DNA of 63,788 nucleotides, from IMG/VR virus record IMGVR_UViG_3300005613_000061, positions 1-63,788 of that record; one strand, 5' to 3'. The position numbers and the translations under genes are program-made. Shown here one piece after another: positions 30,253 to 37,734 of this stretch (the stretch's first letter is position 1; the number at the start of each line of letters is the position of its first letter). The DNA comes from a virus. The notes under the pieces were generated by a model. The model was not told the DNA's origin. It saw nothing but the letters and a program-made list of their open reading frames with translations, and ran no database searches.

Positions 30253-32016
30253 ATGACAACGAAGAGAGAAAGACTATACAGACTATTAGACATTATTGAA
30301 GAGTTTGAGGATAATATACGTTACGGTGTGGCGTACAGGCCCTTCAATAATGTTGTTTCATCTAAAAAAGAGGCGTTAGTTAATTACGACAAAGAAGAAG
30401 CAGAGATAATACGTCTTGTACGAAAGTACCAACGAGATTTAGTAGCCGCAGGTATTTCCTCACTTATTCAAGCCTTTAAGAAGAACATCACAAAAAATAC
30501 CGAATTATTTAAGGCATGGGACTACGAGATATTTCAAAAGTGGCAAGAAGATTTAGGCGCCAAGATTCCAGCCATACAAGAAAATTTTAAAAATAAAATG
30601 ATAGTTCCTTTAACTATATCATATGGCAAAGGTTACAACAAGGGTATAGAAGATTTGGGATTTGAGCCTATGCCGGAAAGAAGTTGGTTTTATCTTCCCG
30701 GACACGCAGTACCACGTTTGACCGCTCTAAAAATGTCATGGTACATTAGTAGAAAAGTATCATTAGACATGGTAGACATTATCATGGATGGTATGCGTGA
30801 AGGGTTAAATGGTAGAGAAATAGGAAGAAATTTACGTAAAGTAAGTACTGCTCCGAAAGTAGTAAACGTAGCTCCTAAAGTAGTTGATGGTGTCGTAACA
30901 AGAAAAGGTTACTCGTATACAATACCAAATAGACGCTGGACAGAAATGATAGGACGTACAGAAGCAAACCGTGCCACCACAATGGGAAGAGTAGAAAGTT
31001 ATAATACAAGTAAAATGGTTAAAAGTTTAGAACATATTACAGCAGGGGACAAACGAGTATGTCCAATATGTGAGCCATTAGACGGAAAAGTATATACATT
31101 AGCCGAAGCAGGAAAAGCAATTCCAGTTCATGTTATGTGTAGATGTACCGTAGAAGTACATGAGTATTACTCAGATGCGAAGCCAGAAAAGGCAGAAGAG
31201 AATTTTAAATTGGATGACGTTGATAGAACTATAAATACGGCTCCGATTAGCTGGGGTAATGCTCCATTGGTTCGCTGGAATACTAGAACTAGAACTTTAG
31301 CCGAAGATATGAAAAGATATGAACGACATTTAAAGGCACGGGGTCTTAACACCGTAAAAGGTCGGAAGCAAGTATATGAAAGATTAGAGAAGCAGTTATA
31401 TGATTTAAAAGTTACTCAGTTAAAGGGGTTTAAGAGTGCAGATATTAGAAGACTATATACAATGCACACAGTTAAAAATACACGACATGAGATAGCACGA
31501 AATATTATAGGAAAAGATAGAATAAAGCCTACCACTATTGAGTTAAAGAAAGAATATAAAAGAGTACCACGAGCATACGCTAGTACTACCACAAATAAAT
31601 TTAATAGATTTGGGGGTCAAGGATATGATAGCGCATATCAATTAGAATTATATAGTAAAAACTCATTTAGACCAGAAAGAACCGTGTTAAATTTACAACA
31701 CTCTATAGCACATGAAATGGGCCATCAACTACACTATGAATCTTCAAAAGATTTTATTAAAACATGGGGCGAAGAGTTTTTACGTACAAAGGAAAACGTA
31801 AAAGTTCTTAGTTGGAAGCCTTATATTATAGAAGGAGAGACTATAGGGAAACAGCCTATTATGAACCTAAGAGAGGCAGGATTTGTTACTAACTATGCCA
31901 CCGTAAAACATACGGAAGACTTTGCAGAATCTTTTGCTACATATGTATATAATCCGAATGATTTAAAATTGGCGAGTTCACGTAAGTATAAATTAATGAA
32001 AGATTTTGTAGAGTAA
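30253..32016 (+). CDS. MuF-type head morphogenesis protein fused to a zinc metallopeptidase
   Basis: 587 residues. Residues 1-310 are a phage Mu gpF/SPP1 gp7-like minor head protein: RTEANRATTMGRVESYN, then CPICEPLDGKVYTL (C270, C273) and PVHVMCRCTVE, its hallmark. The C-terminal part has HEMGHQLH (H487, E488, H491) and EDFAESFATYVYNP with further zinc ligand candidates, a zincin fold. MuF proteins carrying C-terminal effector domains are a known polymorphic architecture; if injected with DNA, the peptidase would act in the newly infected cell. Processing of head proteins is an alternative. Confidence 0.85.
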   Translation: MTTKRERLYRLLDIIEEFEDNIRYGVAYRPFNNVVSSKKEALVNYDKEEAEIIRLVRKYQRDLVAAGISSLIQAFKKNITKNTELFKAWDYEIFQKWQEDLGAKIPAIQENFKNKMIVPLTISYGKGYNKGIEDLGFEPMPERSWFYLPGHAVPRLTALKMSWYISRKVSLDMVDIIMDGMREGLNGREIGRNLRKVSTAPKVVNVAPKVVDGVVTRKGYSYTIPNRRWTEMIGRTEANRATTMGRVESYNTSKMVKSLEHITAGDKRVCPICEPLDGKVYTLAEAGKAIPVHVMCRCTVEVHEYYSDAKPEKAEENFKLDDVDRTINTAPISWGNAPLVRWNTRTRTLAEDMKRYERHLKARGLNTVKGRKQVYERLEKQLYDLKVTQLKGFKSADIRRLYTMHTVKNTRHEIARNIIGKDRIKPTTIELKKEYKRVPRAYASTTTNKFNRFGGQGYDSAYQLELYSKNSFRPERTVLNLQHSIAHEMGHQLHYESSKDFIKTWGEEFLRTKENVKVLSWKPYIIEGETIGKQPIMNLREAGFVTNYATVKHTEDFAESFATYVYNPNDLKLASSRKYKLMKDFVE

Positions 32017-32018
32017 TA

Positions 32019-32027
32019 GGGTATAAT
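32019..32027 (+). promoter_or_regulatory. GGGTATAAT promoter box
   Basis: GGGTATAAT directly behind the stop of the MuF gene, followed by repeats of ATATA and AGGAGA before the ATG at 32053. It is the only copy inside the structural block apart from one within the HNH gene. Confidence 0.7.
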
Positions 32028-32052
32028 ATAATATAATATAGGAGACTATAAG

Positions 32053-32355
32053 ATGCCAAAAAAGAAAGACATATATTTAATACGTAATGAAGCCGTCGTA
32101 ACGGTAACCGTTGAAAATAATAGAGTTACGAAGTATGACGGAGACGAGGCCATAATTGATATAGTTAAGCCTATGTTTGAGACTCCTTTGTTAACTATTG
32201 GGGGAGAAGAGAGTAAAGGCGAAGACGGCGTAAATAGAAATATTACGTACGATATAGTTCTAGAGCCAGGCGATAAAGAATTTATACAAGCAGTAATGTT
32301 AGAGAGAATATTTCCGGCTGAAATAAGCGTGGCGACCGATGTATCAGCAAATTAA
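32053..32355 (+). CDS. hypothetical protein
   Basis: 100 residues, MPKKKDIYLIRNEAVV, strand-rich. It is first after a GGGTATAAT box and overlaps the next gene by 17 bases. Not recognised. Confidence 0.6.
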   Translation: MPKKKDIYLIRNEAVVTVTVENNRVTKYDGDEAIIDIVKPMFETPLLTIGGEESKGEDGVNRNITYDIVLEPGDKEFIQAVMLERIFPAEISVATDVSAN

Positions 32356-32554
32356 ATGTCCGTCATGTGGAAATAGTTATGATTTATACTTAGAGAATTT
32401 AGAAATAATAGATTTTTTTACAGTAACCATATTTGAAAAGTGTTCTATATGCGACGTAATACTTACAATCAAGTTGAGAATGAGACCGACCAATAAGATT
32501 GATATAGTACATCTTTCTAGTCATAATGAAAATTATGGGAATAGTAGAAGATAA
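32339..32554 (+). CDS. zinc-ribbon protein
   Basis: 71 residues. CPSCGNSYDL and CSICDVIL form a two-knuckle zinc ribbon with long spacing. Its last base is the first base of the next ATG. Role unknown. Confidence 0.55.
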   Translation: MYQQIKCPSCGNSYDLYLENLEIIDFFTVTIFEKCSICDVILTIKLRMRPTNKIDIVHLSSHNENYGNSRR

Positions 32555-32805
32555 TGAAAAAGAAGTTAGAAGACTATAAAAGACAATTAAATGAATTATT
32601 TGTATTACGAGATATATACTTTACTTTAAAGACAAGTGCAGGACGCATTAGTGATTTTGAAGATACTCACGACTTATTACCAGAAGTTAAGGAAAGTTTA
32701 GATAAGATATTGACCGTGTTAGACAACGTTGAACATGAGTTAATAGCGGATATATCGAAATTAAAGGATAAGATAGATAATGATTACAAGAAAAGAGAAG
32801 ATTAA
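32554..32805 (+). CDS. helical coiled-coil protein
   Basis: 83 residues, MKKKLEDYKRQLNEL, all helical with heptads. It is coupled to the gene before. Not recognised. Confidence 0.55.
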   Translation: MKKKLEDYKRQLNELFVLRDIYFTLKTSAGRISDFEDTHDLLPEVKESLDKILTVLDNVEHELIADISKLKDKIDNDYKKRED

Positions 32806-32986
32806 AAATATTTGTAAGAAATTATATATGATATGGTATAAAAATCCGTCTTTAGGATTGGGAGCATTAATAACTATCTTATATGGACGTGCTGGTAAGG
32901 GCACAAAAGAGATAATAGATATACGAGATTATGATTTTGAAAAAGAATTAGATTTGGAGATTGAAAATGCACGAAATAAAATTTAA
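32780..32986 (+). CDS. hypothetical protein
   Basis: 68 residues, MITRKEKIKNICKKLY, with WYKNPSLGLGALITILYG weakly hydrophobic. It overlaps both neighbours (26 and 20 bases), AAAGGA upstream. Moderately sure it is expressed. Confidence 0.45.
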   Translation: MITRKEKIKNICKKLYMIWYKNPSLGLGALITILYGRAGKGTKEIIDIRDYDFEKELDLEIENARNKI

Positions 32987-33167
32987 GTGTGAGAACTGTA
33001 AAGAACATATTAGTATACAAGGAACTACACGTAAAGTTTGTCCGAAATGCGGGTACGATAACGATACTAAAAAAGAGATAGAGAATAATATACATGTACC
33101 ATTGAAAGACCCTAAAAAGGCAAAAAATAGTCTTTTAAAATACTTAGGAAACATTCTATCTTTTTAA
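32967..33167 (+). CDS. small zinc-ribbon protein
   Basis: 66 residues from the ATG at 32967 (TTGGAGA upstream). CENCKEHISIQ and CPKCGYDND are a zinc ribbon near the N-terminus, followed by a basic helix. Role unknown. Confidence 0.55.
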   Translation: MHEIKFKCENCKEHISIQGTTRKVCPKCGYDNDTKKEIENNIHVPLKDPKKAKNSLLKYLGNILSF

Positions 33168-33181
33168 CAAAGGAATATAAC

Positions 33182-33406
33182 ATGGGTTATAATATGGGAA
33201 TTAGACAAGCCGGAAAAGGCGACAAACTTAGACCAAAAGCTAAGATACTAGATAAGAATATTTTATTAACAAATGAGAGGTCTAGGAAGAAAAAAGACGG
33301 ACACTGTAATTTATGTGATAAACGTATATATCGTAGTTTCACCGTTTGTATAGAGGGAAAGACCATCACCGTCGGCAAATGTTGTAAGAGTAAATTATAT
33401 AAATAA
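33182..33406 (+). CDS. small Cys-rich basic protein
   Basis: 74 residues with CNLCDKRI and GKCCKSKL, a probable zinc site in a basic protein. Role unknown. It is followed by a 94-base gap containing an inverted repeat. Confidence 0.55.
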   Translation: MGYNMGIRQAGKGDKLRPKAKILDKNILLTNERSRKKKDGHCNLCDKRIYRSFTVCIEGKTITVGKCCKSKLYK

Positions 33407-33426
33407 ATCTTCATAATATCATATAC

Positions 33427-33486
33427 AAATATGCTAAAAAGTAAAATATGACTATTGTAAAACATTCTTTATTATACAGCATATTT
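33427..33486 (+). repeat. inverted repeat in a gene-free gap
   Basis: AAATATGCT (33427-33435) and AGCATATTT (33478-33486), a 9-bp perfect pair enclosing 42 bases, the second arm running into TTTTT. It could be a terminator-like or leader structure ahead of the gene at 33501. Confidence 0.4.
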
Positions 33487-33500
33487 TTAAAGGAGAGTGT

Positions 33501-33722
33501 ATGGAACTAGAAATGTCTCAAATACTAGTAGCTTTACATATTGCCGGCATACTTATAACGTGCAGCGGTTTTATTATGATTAAATTTAATGATTTAAGAC
33601 ATCTTGCAAAAGATTTTAAACGTGTAGAAGTCAAATTAGAGAGCCTAGAAAAAGCCGTTAATAAGAATACAACAAATTTAGCTACGATAGAAACCCGATG
33701 TAAAGAAAGGCATAATCAATAA
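33501..33722 (+). CDS. small membrane protein with coiled coil (XhlA-like layout)
   Basis: 73 residues: membrane segment at about 6-28 (ILVALHIAGILITCSGFIM) followed by a helical coiled coil (VEVKLESLEKAVNKNTTNLA). This arrangement is like phage haemolysin XhlA or holin-associated proteins, but there XhlA has the membrane segment at the C-terminus. AAAGGAGAG precedes it. A lysis role is possible, not shown. Confidence 0.5.
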   Translation: MELEMSQILVALHIAGILITCSGFIMIKFNDLRHLAKDFKRVEVKLESLEKAVNKNTTNLATIETRCKERHNQ

Positions 33723-33727
33723 GGCAC

Positions 33728-34390
33728 ATGATAATTCAAGTACTAGAACATAGTATACGAAAAACTGAGCCATGTATATTGTTGAATAAGAACATTTTAA
33801 TAAATATGCCAGCCCTAACAAAAAGTATCGAGGTTGACCACATACTACTTACTCATGCTCATCAAGAAAATATAAAAGGCTTTAATCAAATACTAAAAAA
33901 AGAAAAGGGATTAACTCAGTTATACGTACATAAAGACCACGAACACGCCTTATTACACAATACTGCGAATTTAACCGACAAATGCATAATCAAAAATATA
34001 ACTCCAAATAAGAAATTTAAAATAGACGGCATAACGATACAGCCAATACATGTACGTCATACGGTACAAAAGAGTCATTCAGATATATGCCTCGCATTTC
34101 TTATAGATAAACGCATAATGTACTGTAGTCCCTGTAACGATATACCAAAAAAGAATTTAAAATATTTTAAAAATTTAAATGTACTGATTCTAGACGGCGG
34201 TTATCGAGGAAAAGCCAAATACGATGACCACCTATCCATGAATAAGATATTAAGTATTGTTAAAGATTTTAATATAAAATACCTATATTTTCTCGGAACA
34301 CACAAAGACTATAGCATAAAAGGCAAAATGCGTAATAGAAAGACGTATATAGATACGTTATTTACTGGAGATATAATAAAAGTAAAATAA
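33728..34390 (+). CDS. metallo-beta-lactamase-fold protein with altered metal motif
   Basis: 220 residues. LLTHAHQENIKGF takes the place of the HxHxDH motif but reads HAHQEN, so the Asp-His pair is Glu-Asn. A His near 111 (IHVRHTVQ), an Asp in LDGGYRGKAKYDDH and a final GTHKDYS occupy later motif positions. The order resembles PhnP-like phosphodiesterases. With two metal ligands changed, activity may be lost or shifted. Its place next to the prohead protease is unexplained. Confidence 0.7.
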   Translation: MIIQVLEHSIRKTEPCILLNKNILINMPALTKSIEVDHILLTHAHQENIKGFNQILKKEKGLTQLYVHKDHEHALLHNTANLTDKCIIKNITPNKKFKIDGITIQPIHVRHTVQKSHSDICLAFLIDKRIMYCSPCNDIPKKNLKYFKNLNVLILDGGYRGKAKYDDHLSMNKILSIVKDFNIKYLYFLGTHKDYSIKGKMRNRKTYIDTLFTGDIIKVK

Positions 34391-34452
34391 TATTTATATA
34401 TAGTATTCTTTATAATAGATTATATTGTCCATTCAACCAATACGGAGGTTTT

Positions 34453-36060
34453 ATGTATCCAGTAGAGTTTAGATTTTTAACTCAAAATATTACAGTAAAG
34501 CAAGCAAAGAAGAAAGAAAAGGGATTTTATGTTAGCGGGTACGCATCAGTACATAGCATAGTTGATAGGCAGGAGGAGATAGTTACAAAAGAGGCACTAG
34601 AGAAGGCCGTAGATGGTTTGTTAAAAGACGGCAGTACCTTATTTTTTAATCACAATTATGACCAGCCAATAGGAAAAATAGAAAAAGCAACAGTAGATAA
34701 AAAGGGTTTATTTATTGAGTCATATATTTCAAAAACTCGCCCAGATATTTCAGGCTTAATTGAAGAAGGTATTTTAAATAAATTTTCTATCGGCGGAAAA
34801 GTTATTGCAGCAGAGACCGTACGAAATCGACAAACAGGCGCCGAAATTATAAAAATTTTAGAGATGGAATTATACGAAGTTTCGTTAGTAGGCGTACCTG
34901 CAAATGCAAAGGCGCAGGTCGTAGATTATGTTCTTAAAAGTGCAGTACAGAAAGCTACTATTAGCGATAAAGAACATTTAAACTCACAGGAGGCAAGTGA
35001 AATGAAAGGTAAAGAAAAATCAATACGTGACGGCATTGATAAGGTTATCGAAGAACAGGTGAAAGATGAAGTTGCAGCAGAAGAAGCAGCCGCAGTTGAG
35101 GAAGAAATTAAAGAAGAGGAAACGGTAAAAGAAGAAGTCAAAGAAGAGAAGAAAGAGGAGGAAGTCAAGGAAGAAGAAGTCAAAGAAGAAGTTAAGGACG
35201 AAGTTAAGGACGAAGAGGTTAAAGAAGAAAAAGAAGAGGAAGTCAAGGAAGAAGTTGTAGAGGAAAAAGAAAAAGAGGAAGAAGAAGTTAAGGACGAGAA
35301 ACAAGAAGAAGACGTAGAAGATGTGGTAGAAAAAGTCAGTGAAGAGGAAGTAGACATGGCTAAAGCAATGAATGACAAACTTAACGACATTCATAAAGCC
35401 GTTCTAGGCAACAACCAGCCACGTTTTACTTTACTTGATAAAGATGTTACAGAGGTTATAAAAGATTTTGATAAATTAACTATAGGTGACGAAATAGTTT
35501 TAAAGGTATATTGTATTGTTGCTGAAAAAGCAGAAGCCGAAAATGCCAACGAAGAAAATACCTATAAGTTTTTAACGTTACGTACAGTAGAGGCCGAAAA
35601 AGTTGGTGAAACAAAGAAGAAAGATGAAGACTCAGAAACTACGAAGCACGACGAAGAAAAGGCTGAAGAGACGAAAAAAGCACGTGGCGAAGGACAAGGT
35701 AACGGCGGAGAGCCGCAAGGAGATGGCGGAGCAGATATTTGCGAATGTCCTGAATGTGGTACCACTATTCCACATGAAAAAGGAGTCCCTTGTAGTGATG
35801 TAAAGTGTCCAGAATGCGGAACAGTGATGCAAGGAAAAAATAAGAGCACCAAAGCTATTACAAAAGAAGATAAAGGAAAGAGAAAAGGGATAAATACGGA
35901 TAACTTAAACGAAAATGAGAAAACACTATCAAAGAAGCTAAACGGCAAAACAGTTGAAGAGGTTATGAACGATTCAACATTATACGATAGTTTAGACGAA
36001 GAGACACAAAAAGAAGTTATGTATTTGTATAAAAGTAATTTTTTTACTAATAGAAAATAA
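34453..36060 (+). CDS. prohead protease fused to scaffold-like region and zinc ribbon
   Basis: 535 residues. Residues 1-165 are an HK97-type prohead serine protease: FFNHNYDQPIGK with H67 and FSIGGKV with S112, then LYEVSLVGVPANAKA. Residues about 190-305 are a nearly pure Glu/Lys/Val coil, probably the scaffold. A further domain (about 315-390) and CECPECGTTIP...CPECG, a zinc ribbon near 435-460, follow. The self-cleaving protease-scaffold fusion is known in other phages; the zinc ribbon is unusual. It lies directly before the capsid gene. Confidence 0.88.
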   Translation: MYPVEFRFLTQNITVKQAKKKEKGFYVSGYASVHSIVDRQEEIVTKEALEKAVDGLLKDGSTLFFNHNYDQPIGKIEKATVDKKGLFIESYISKTRPDISGLIEEGILNKFSIGGKVIAAETVRNRQTGAEIIKILEMELYEVSLVGVPANAKAQVVDYVLKSAVQKATISDKEHLNSQEASEMKGKEKSIRDGIDKVIEEQVKDEVAAEEAAAVEEEIKEEETVKEEVKEEKKEEEVKEEEVKEEVKDEVKDEEVKEEKEEEVKEEVVEEKEKEEEEVKDEKQEEDVEDVVEKVSEEEVDMAKAMNDKLNDIHKAVLGNNQPRFTLLDKDVTEVIKDFDKLTIGDEIVLKVYCIVAEKAEAENANEENTYKFLTLRTVEAEKVGETKKKDEDSETTKHDEEKAEETKKARGEGQGNGGEPQGDGGADICECPECGTTIPHEKGVPCSDVKCPECGTVMQGKNKSTKAITKEDKGKRKGINTDNLNENEKTLSKKLNGKTVEEVMNDSTLYDSLDEETQKEVMYLYKSNFFTNRK

Positions 36061-36091
36061 TAACGAAAATTTATGAAAGGAATGAGAAGCT

Positions 36092-37063
36092 ATGGAAAAA
36101 ATGGAAAAAGCAAAACGTGATTTTCTAAAATCTGTGTTGGTACCGGATAATACCGTATCTCCAGCATCAGCGTATTTGCCAAAGCCTATTGCAGACGAAA
36201 TGATTAAAGTTATCGAAGAGACGAACTGGATGCGTAAGATTTTTCGGGGCATTTTTGTACCGGGTCGTACCTTTACCGTTCCTACGGTTAACTATGATTA
36301 TGATAACGTTAAGCAAGCAGCTATTGGCGCAGCTCCAGGTGGTCTTTCTAATACTGCTCCGTCAGTTGGAAGTATTGTGTTAGAACCAGGCAAACTTGCT
36401 GCAAAAGGCGCTTTACAGGTTGATGACATTGATGATTCAAGTATTGATGTTGTTGATATGTTGCTTGAGAACTTTGCAATAGCATTTGCTAGAGCAGAGG
36501 AACGTGCTATGGTTCTTGGTACTGAACGTGACAGAACGTCAACTGATATTTTGAAAGTATTTCTAGGTCTTTATGAAATAGCAGCTAATCATTCAACTAC
36601 TACGGCAGTAACATATGACCCTAGTACCGCCTATGCGGTTGTTGATGCAGTTAGTGAAGCTATTAAAGAACTTGGAGTGTATGGACGAAATAAAAAAGAT
36701 TTAGTTCTTTTAGTCAGTTCTACGATGGCAGATTATATGCGTAAAGATAAATCTTTACGTTATGATATGACCGGTCACAAAAATGTTATGGACCAAGGGG
36801 ACCTTCCTAAAGTTTTTGGTGTTGATGTACTTGAAACTACTTATCTTGATGGTAAGGGTGAAGGCACAAACAAAGCCTGCGGAATTTTAGTTCCTAAATC
36901 TGAAGCAGTGATTGGTGACCGTCGTAAGTTCAAGGTAGTTCCTGAGAACGACCCTGAAAATGACGCTGTAAATTATTATGCTTATGAATCTATCGACTTT
37001 CAGTTGTTACATCGTACTGGAACCGATTATGACGCAATTGTCCTCATAGACCAAGTGAGTTGA
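36092..37063 (+). CDS. major capsid protein, HK97 fold
   Basis: 323 residues. FVPGRTFTVPTVNYDYDN, an E-loop region, LVLLVSSTMADYMRKD, the P-loop style GVDVLETTYL and IDFQLLHRTGTDYDAIVLI at the end match HK97-like capsid proteins, and it follows the protease. Codon choice (CGT, GTT, CTT) differs from neighbouring genes rich in AGA and TTA, as expected for a very highly expressed gene. AAAGGAATGAG precedes the ATG. A terminator follows. Confidence 0.93.
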   Translation: MEKMEKAKRDFLKSVLVPDNTVSPASAYLPKPIADEMIKVIEETNWMRKIFRGIFVPGRTFTVPTVNYDYDNVKQAAIGAAPGGLSNTAPSVGSIVLEPGKLAAKGALQVDDIDDSSIDVVDMLLENFAIAFARAEERAMVLGTERDRTSTDILKVFLGLYEIAANHSTTTAVTYDPSTAYAVVDAVSEAIKELGVYGRNKKDLVLLVSSTMADYMRKDKSLRYDMTGHKNVMDQGDLPKVFGVDVLETTYLDGKGEGTNKACGILVPKSEAVIGDRRKFKVVPENDPENDAVNYYAYESIDFQLLHRTGTDYDAIVLIDQVS

Positions 37064-37113
37064 TAAAGTTCTTTATTAAGTTACTTAATAAGTTGACAAG
37101 TTAGTATGAAATA

Positions 37114-37145
37114 AAGCGGGGTACTTTAAACCTACCCCGCTTCTT
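37114..37145 (+). terminator. Rho-independent terminator after the capsid gene
   Basis: A 10-bp perfect stem, AAGCGGGGTA / TACCCCGCTT (37114-37123 with 37133-37142), a 9-base loop and a short T-rich tail. It separates the head genes from the homing endonuclease. Confidence 0.85.
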
Positions 37146-37162
37146 ATAAGGAGTTATTTACT

Positions 37163-37732
37163 ATGTTTAGTAAAGTTTGTTTAATATGTGGAAATCCACA
37201 TAATAATAAAAAATACTGTTCAAGGGCATGTACAAATACAGCCACCAAAAAAGGAACAGTACTTACCGAAAACCACCGCACCAAAATAGCTAAATCTATG
37301 CAAGGGAAAAATAAGAGTAAAGAAAATCCCTTTTATAGTAAATGTCACTCTAAAAAAACTCGTAAGTATATAGGTGACTGCCAGCGTGGAGAAAAACATC
37401 ATTACTATACCGAAAAAAATACTTTATTTAAAGCAAACGGCTATATTAAAATTAATATAAGAGAGGAACATCCGTTTTTAAGAAAGGGTATAATGTCATA
37501 TCATAGATTCGTTATGGCAAATCGTTTAGGACGTAAATTACTCAAGACGGAGGTTGTACATCACAAAGACTGTAACCCTTTAAATAACGATATTAAAAAT
37601 CTAATGTTATTTAAAAATAAATCTGAACATAATAAATATCATGCAAAATTTAATAGAATTGCTGCCAAACTGTTAGGAAATAAGACAGCCAAAGAACTTA
37701 TACAGACATATCATATATTAGAGAAGGAATAG
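37163..37732 (+). CDS. free-standing HNH homing endonuclease with NUMOD3-like region
   Basis: 189 residues. An N-terminal zinc knuckle (CLICGNPH, YCSRACTN), a NUMOD3-like DNA-binding stretch (HRTKIAKSMQGKNKSKENPF, residues about 38-57), then the HNH core TEVVHHKDCNPLNNDIKNL near 131-150. It cuts DNA to spread itself; its insertion right behind the capsid gene is typical. It carries an internal GGGTATAAT box (37486), probably by chance. Confidence 0.85.
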   Translation: MFSKVCLICGNPHNNKKYCSRACTNTATKKGTVLTENHRTKIAKSMQGKNKSKENPFYSKCHSKKTRKYIGDCQRGEKHHYYTEKNTLFKANGYIKINIREEHPFLRKGIMSYHRFVMANRLGRKLLKTEVVHHKDCNPLNNDIKNLMLFKNKSEHNKYHAKFNRIAAKLLGNKTAKELIQTYHILEKE

Positions 37733-37734
37733 AA

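Noticed and set aside
34926-35394. Ser/Phe-rich minus-strand frames
   Set aside because: They are the complement of the Glu/Lys-rich coil of the protease gene.
37093-37121. TTGACA behind the capsid gene
   Set aside because: At 17 bases downstream there is GC-rich terminator stem and no -10.
37486-37494. GGGTATAAT inside the HNH gene
   Set aside because: It is in frame as codons for GIM and no gene starts near it; kept out of the promoter list.
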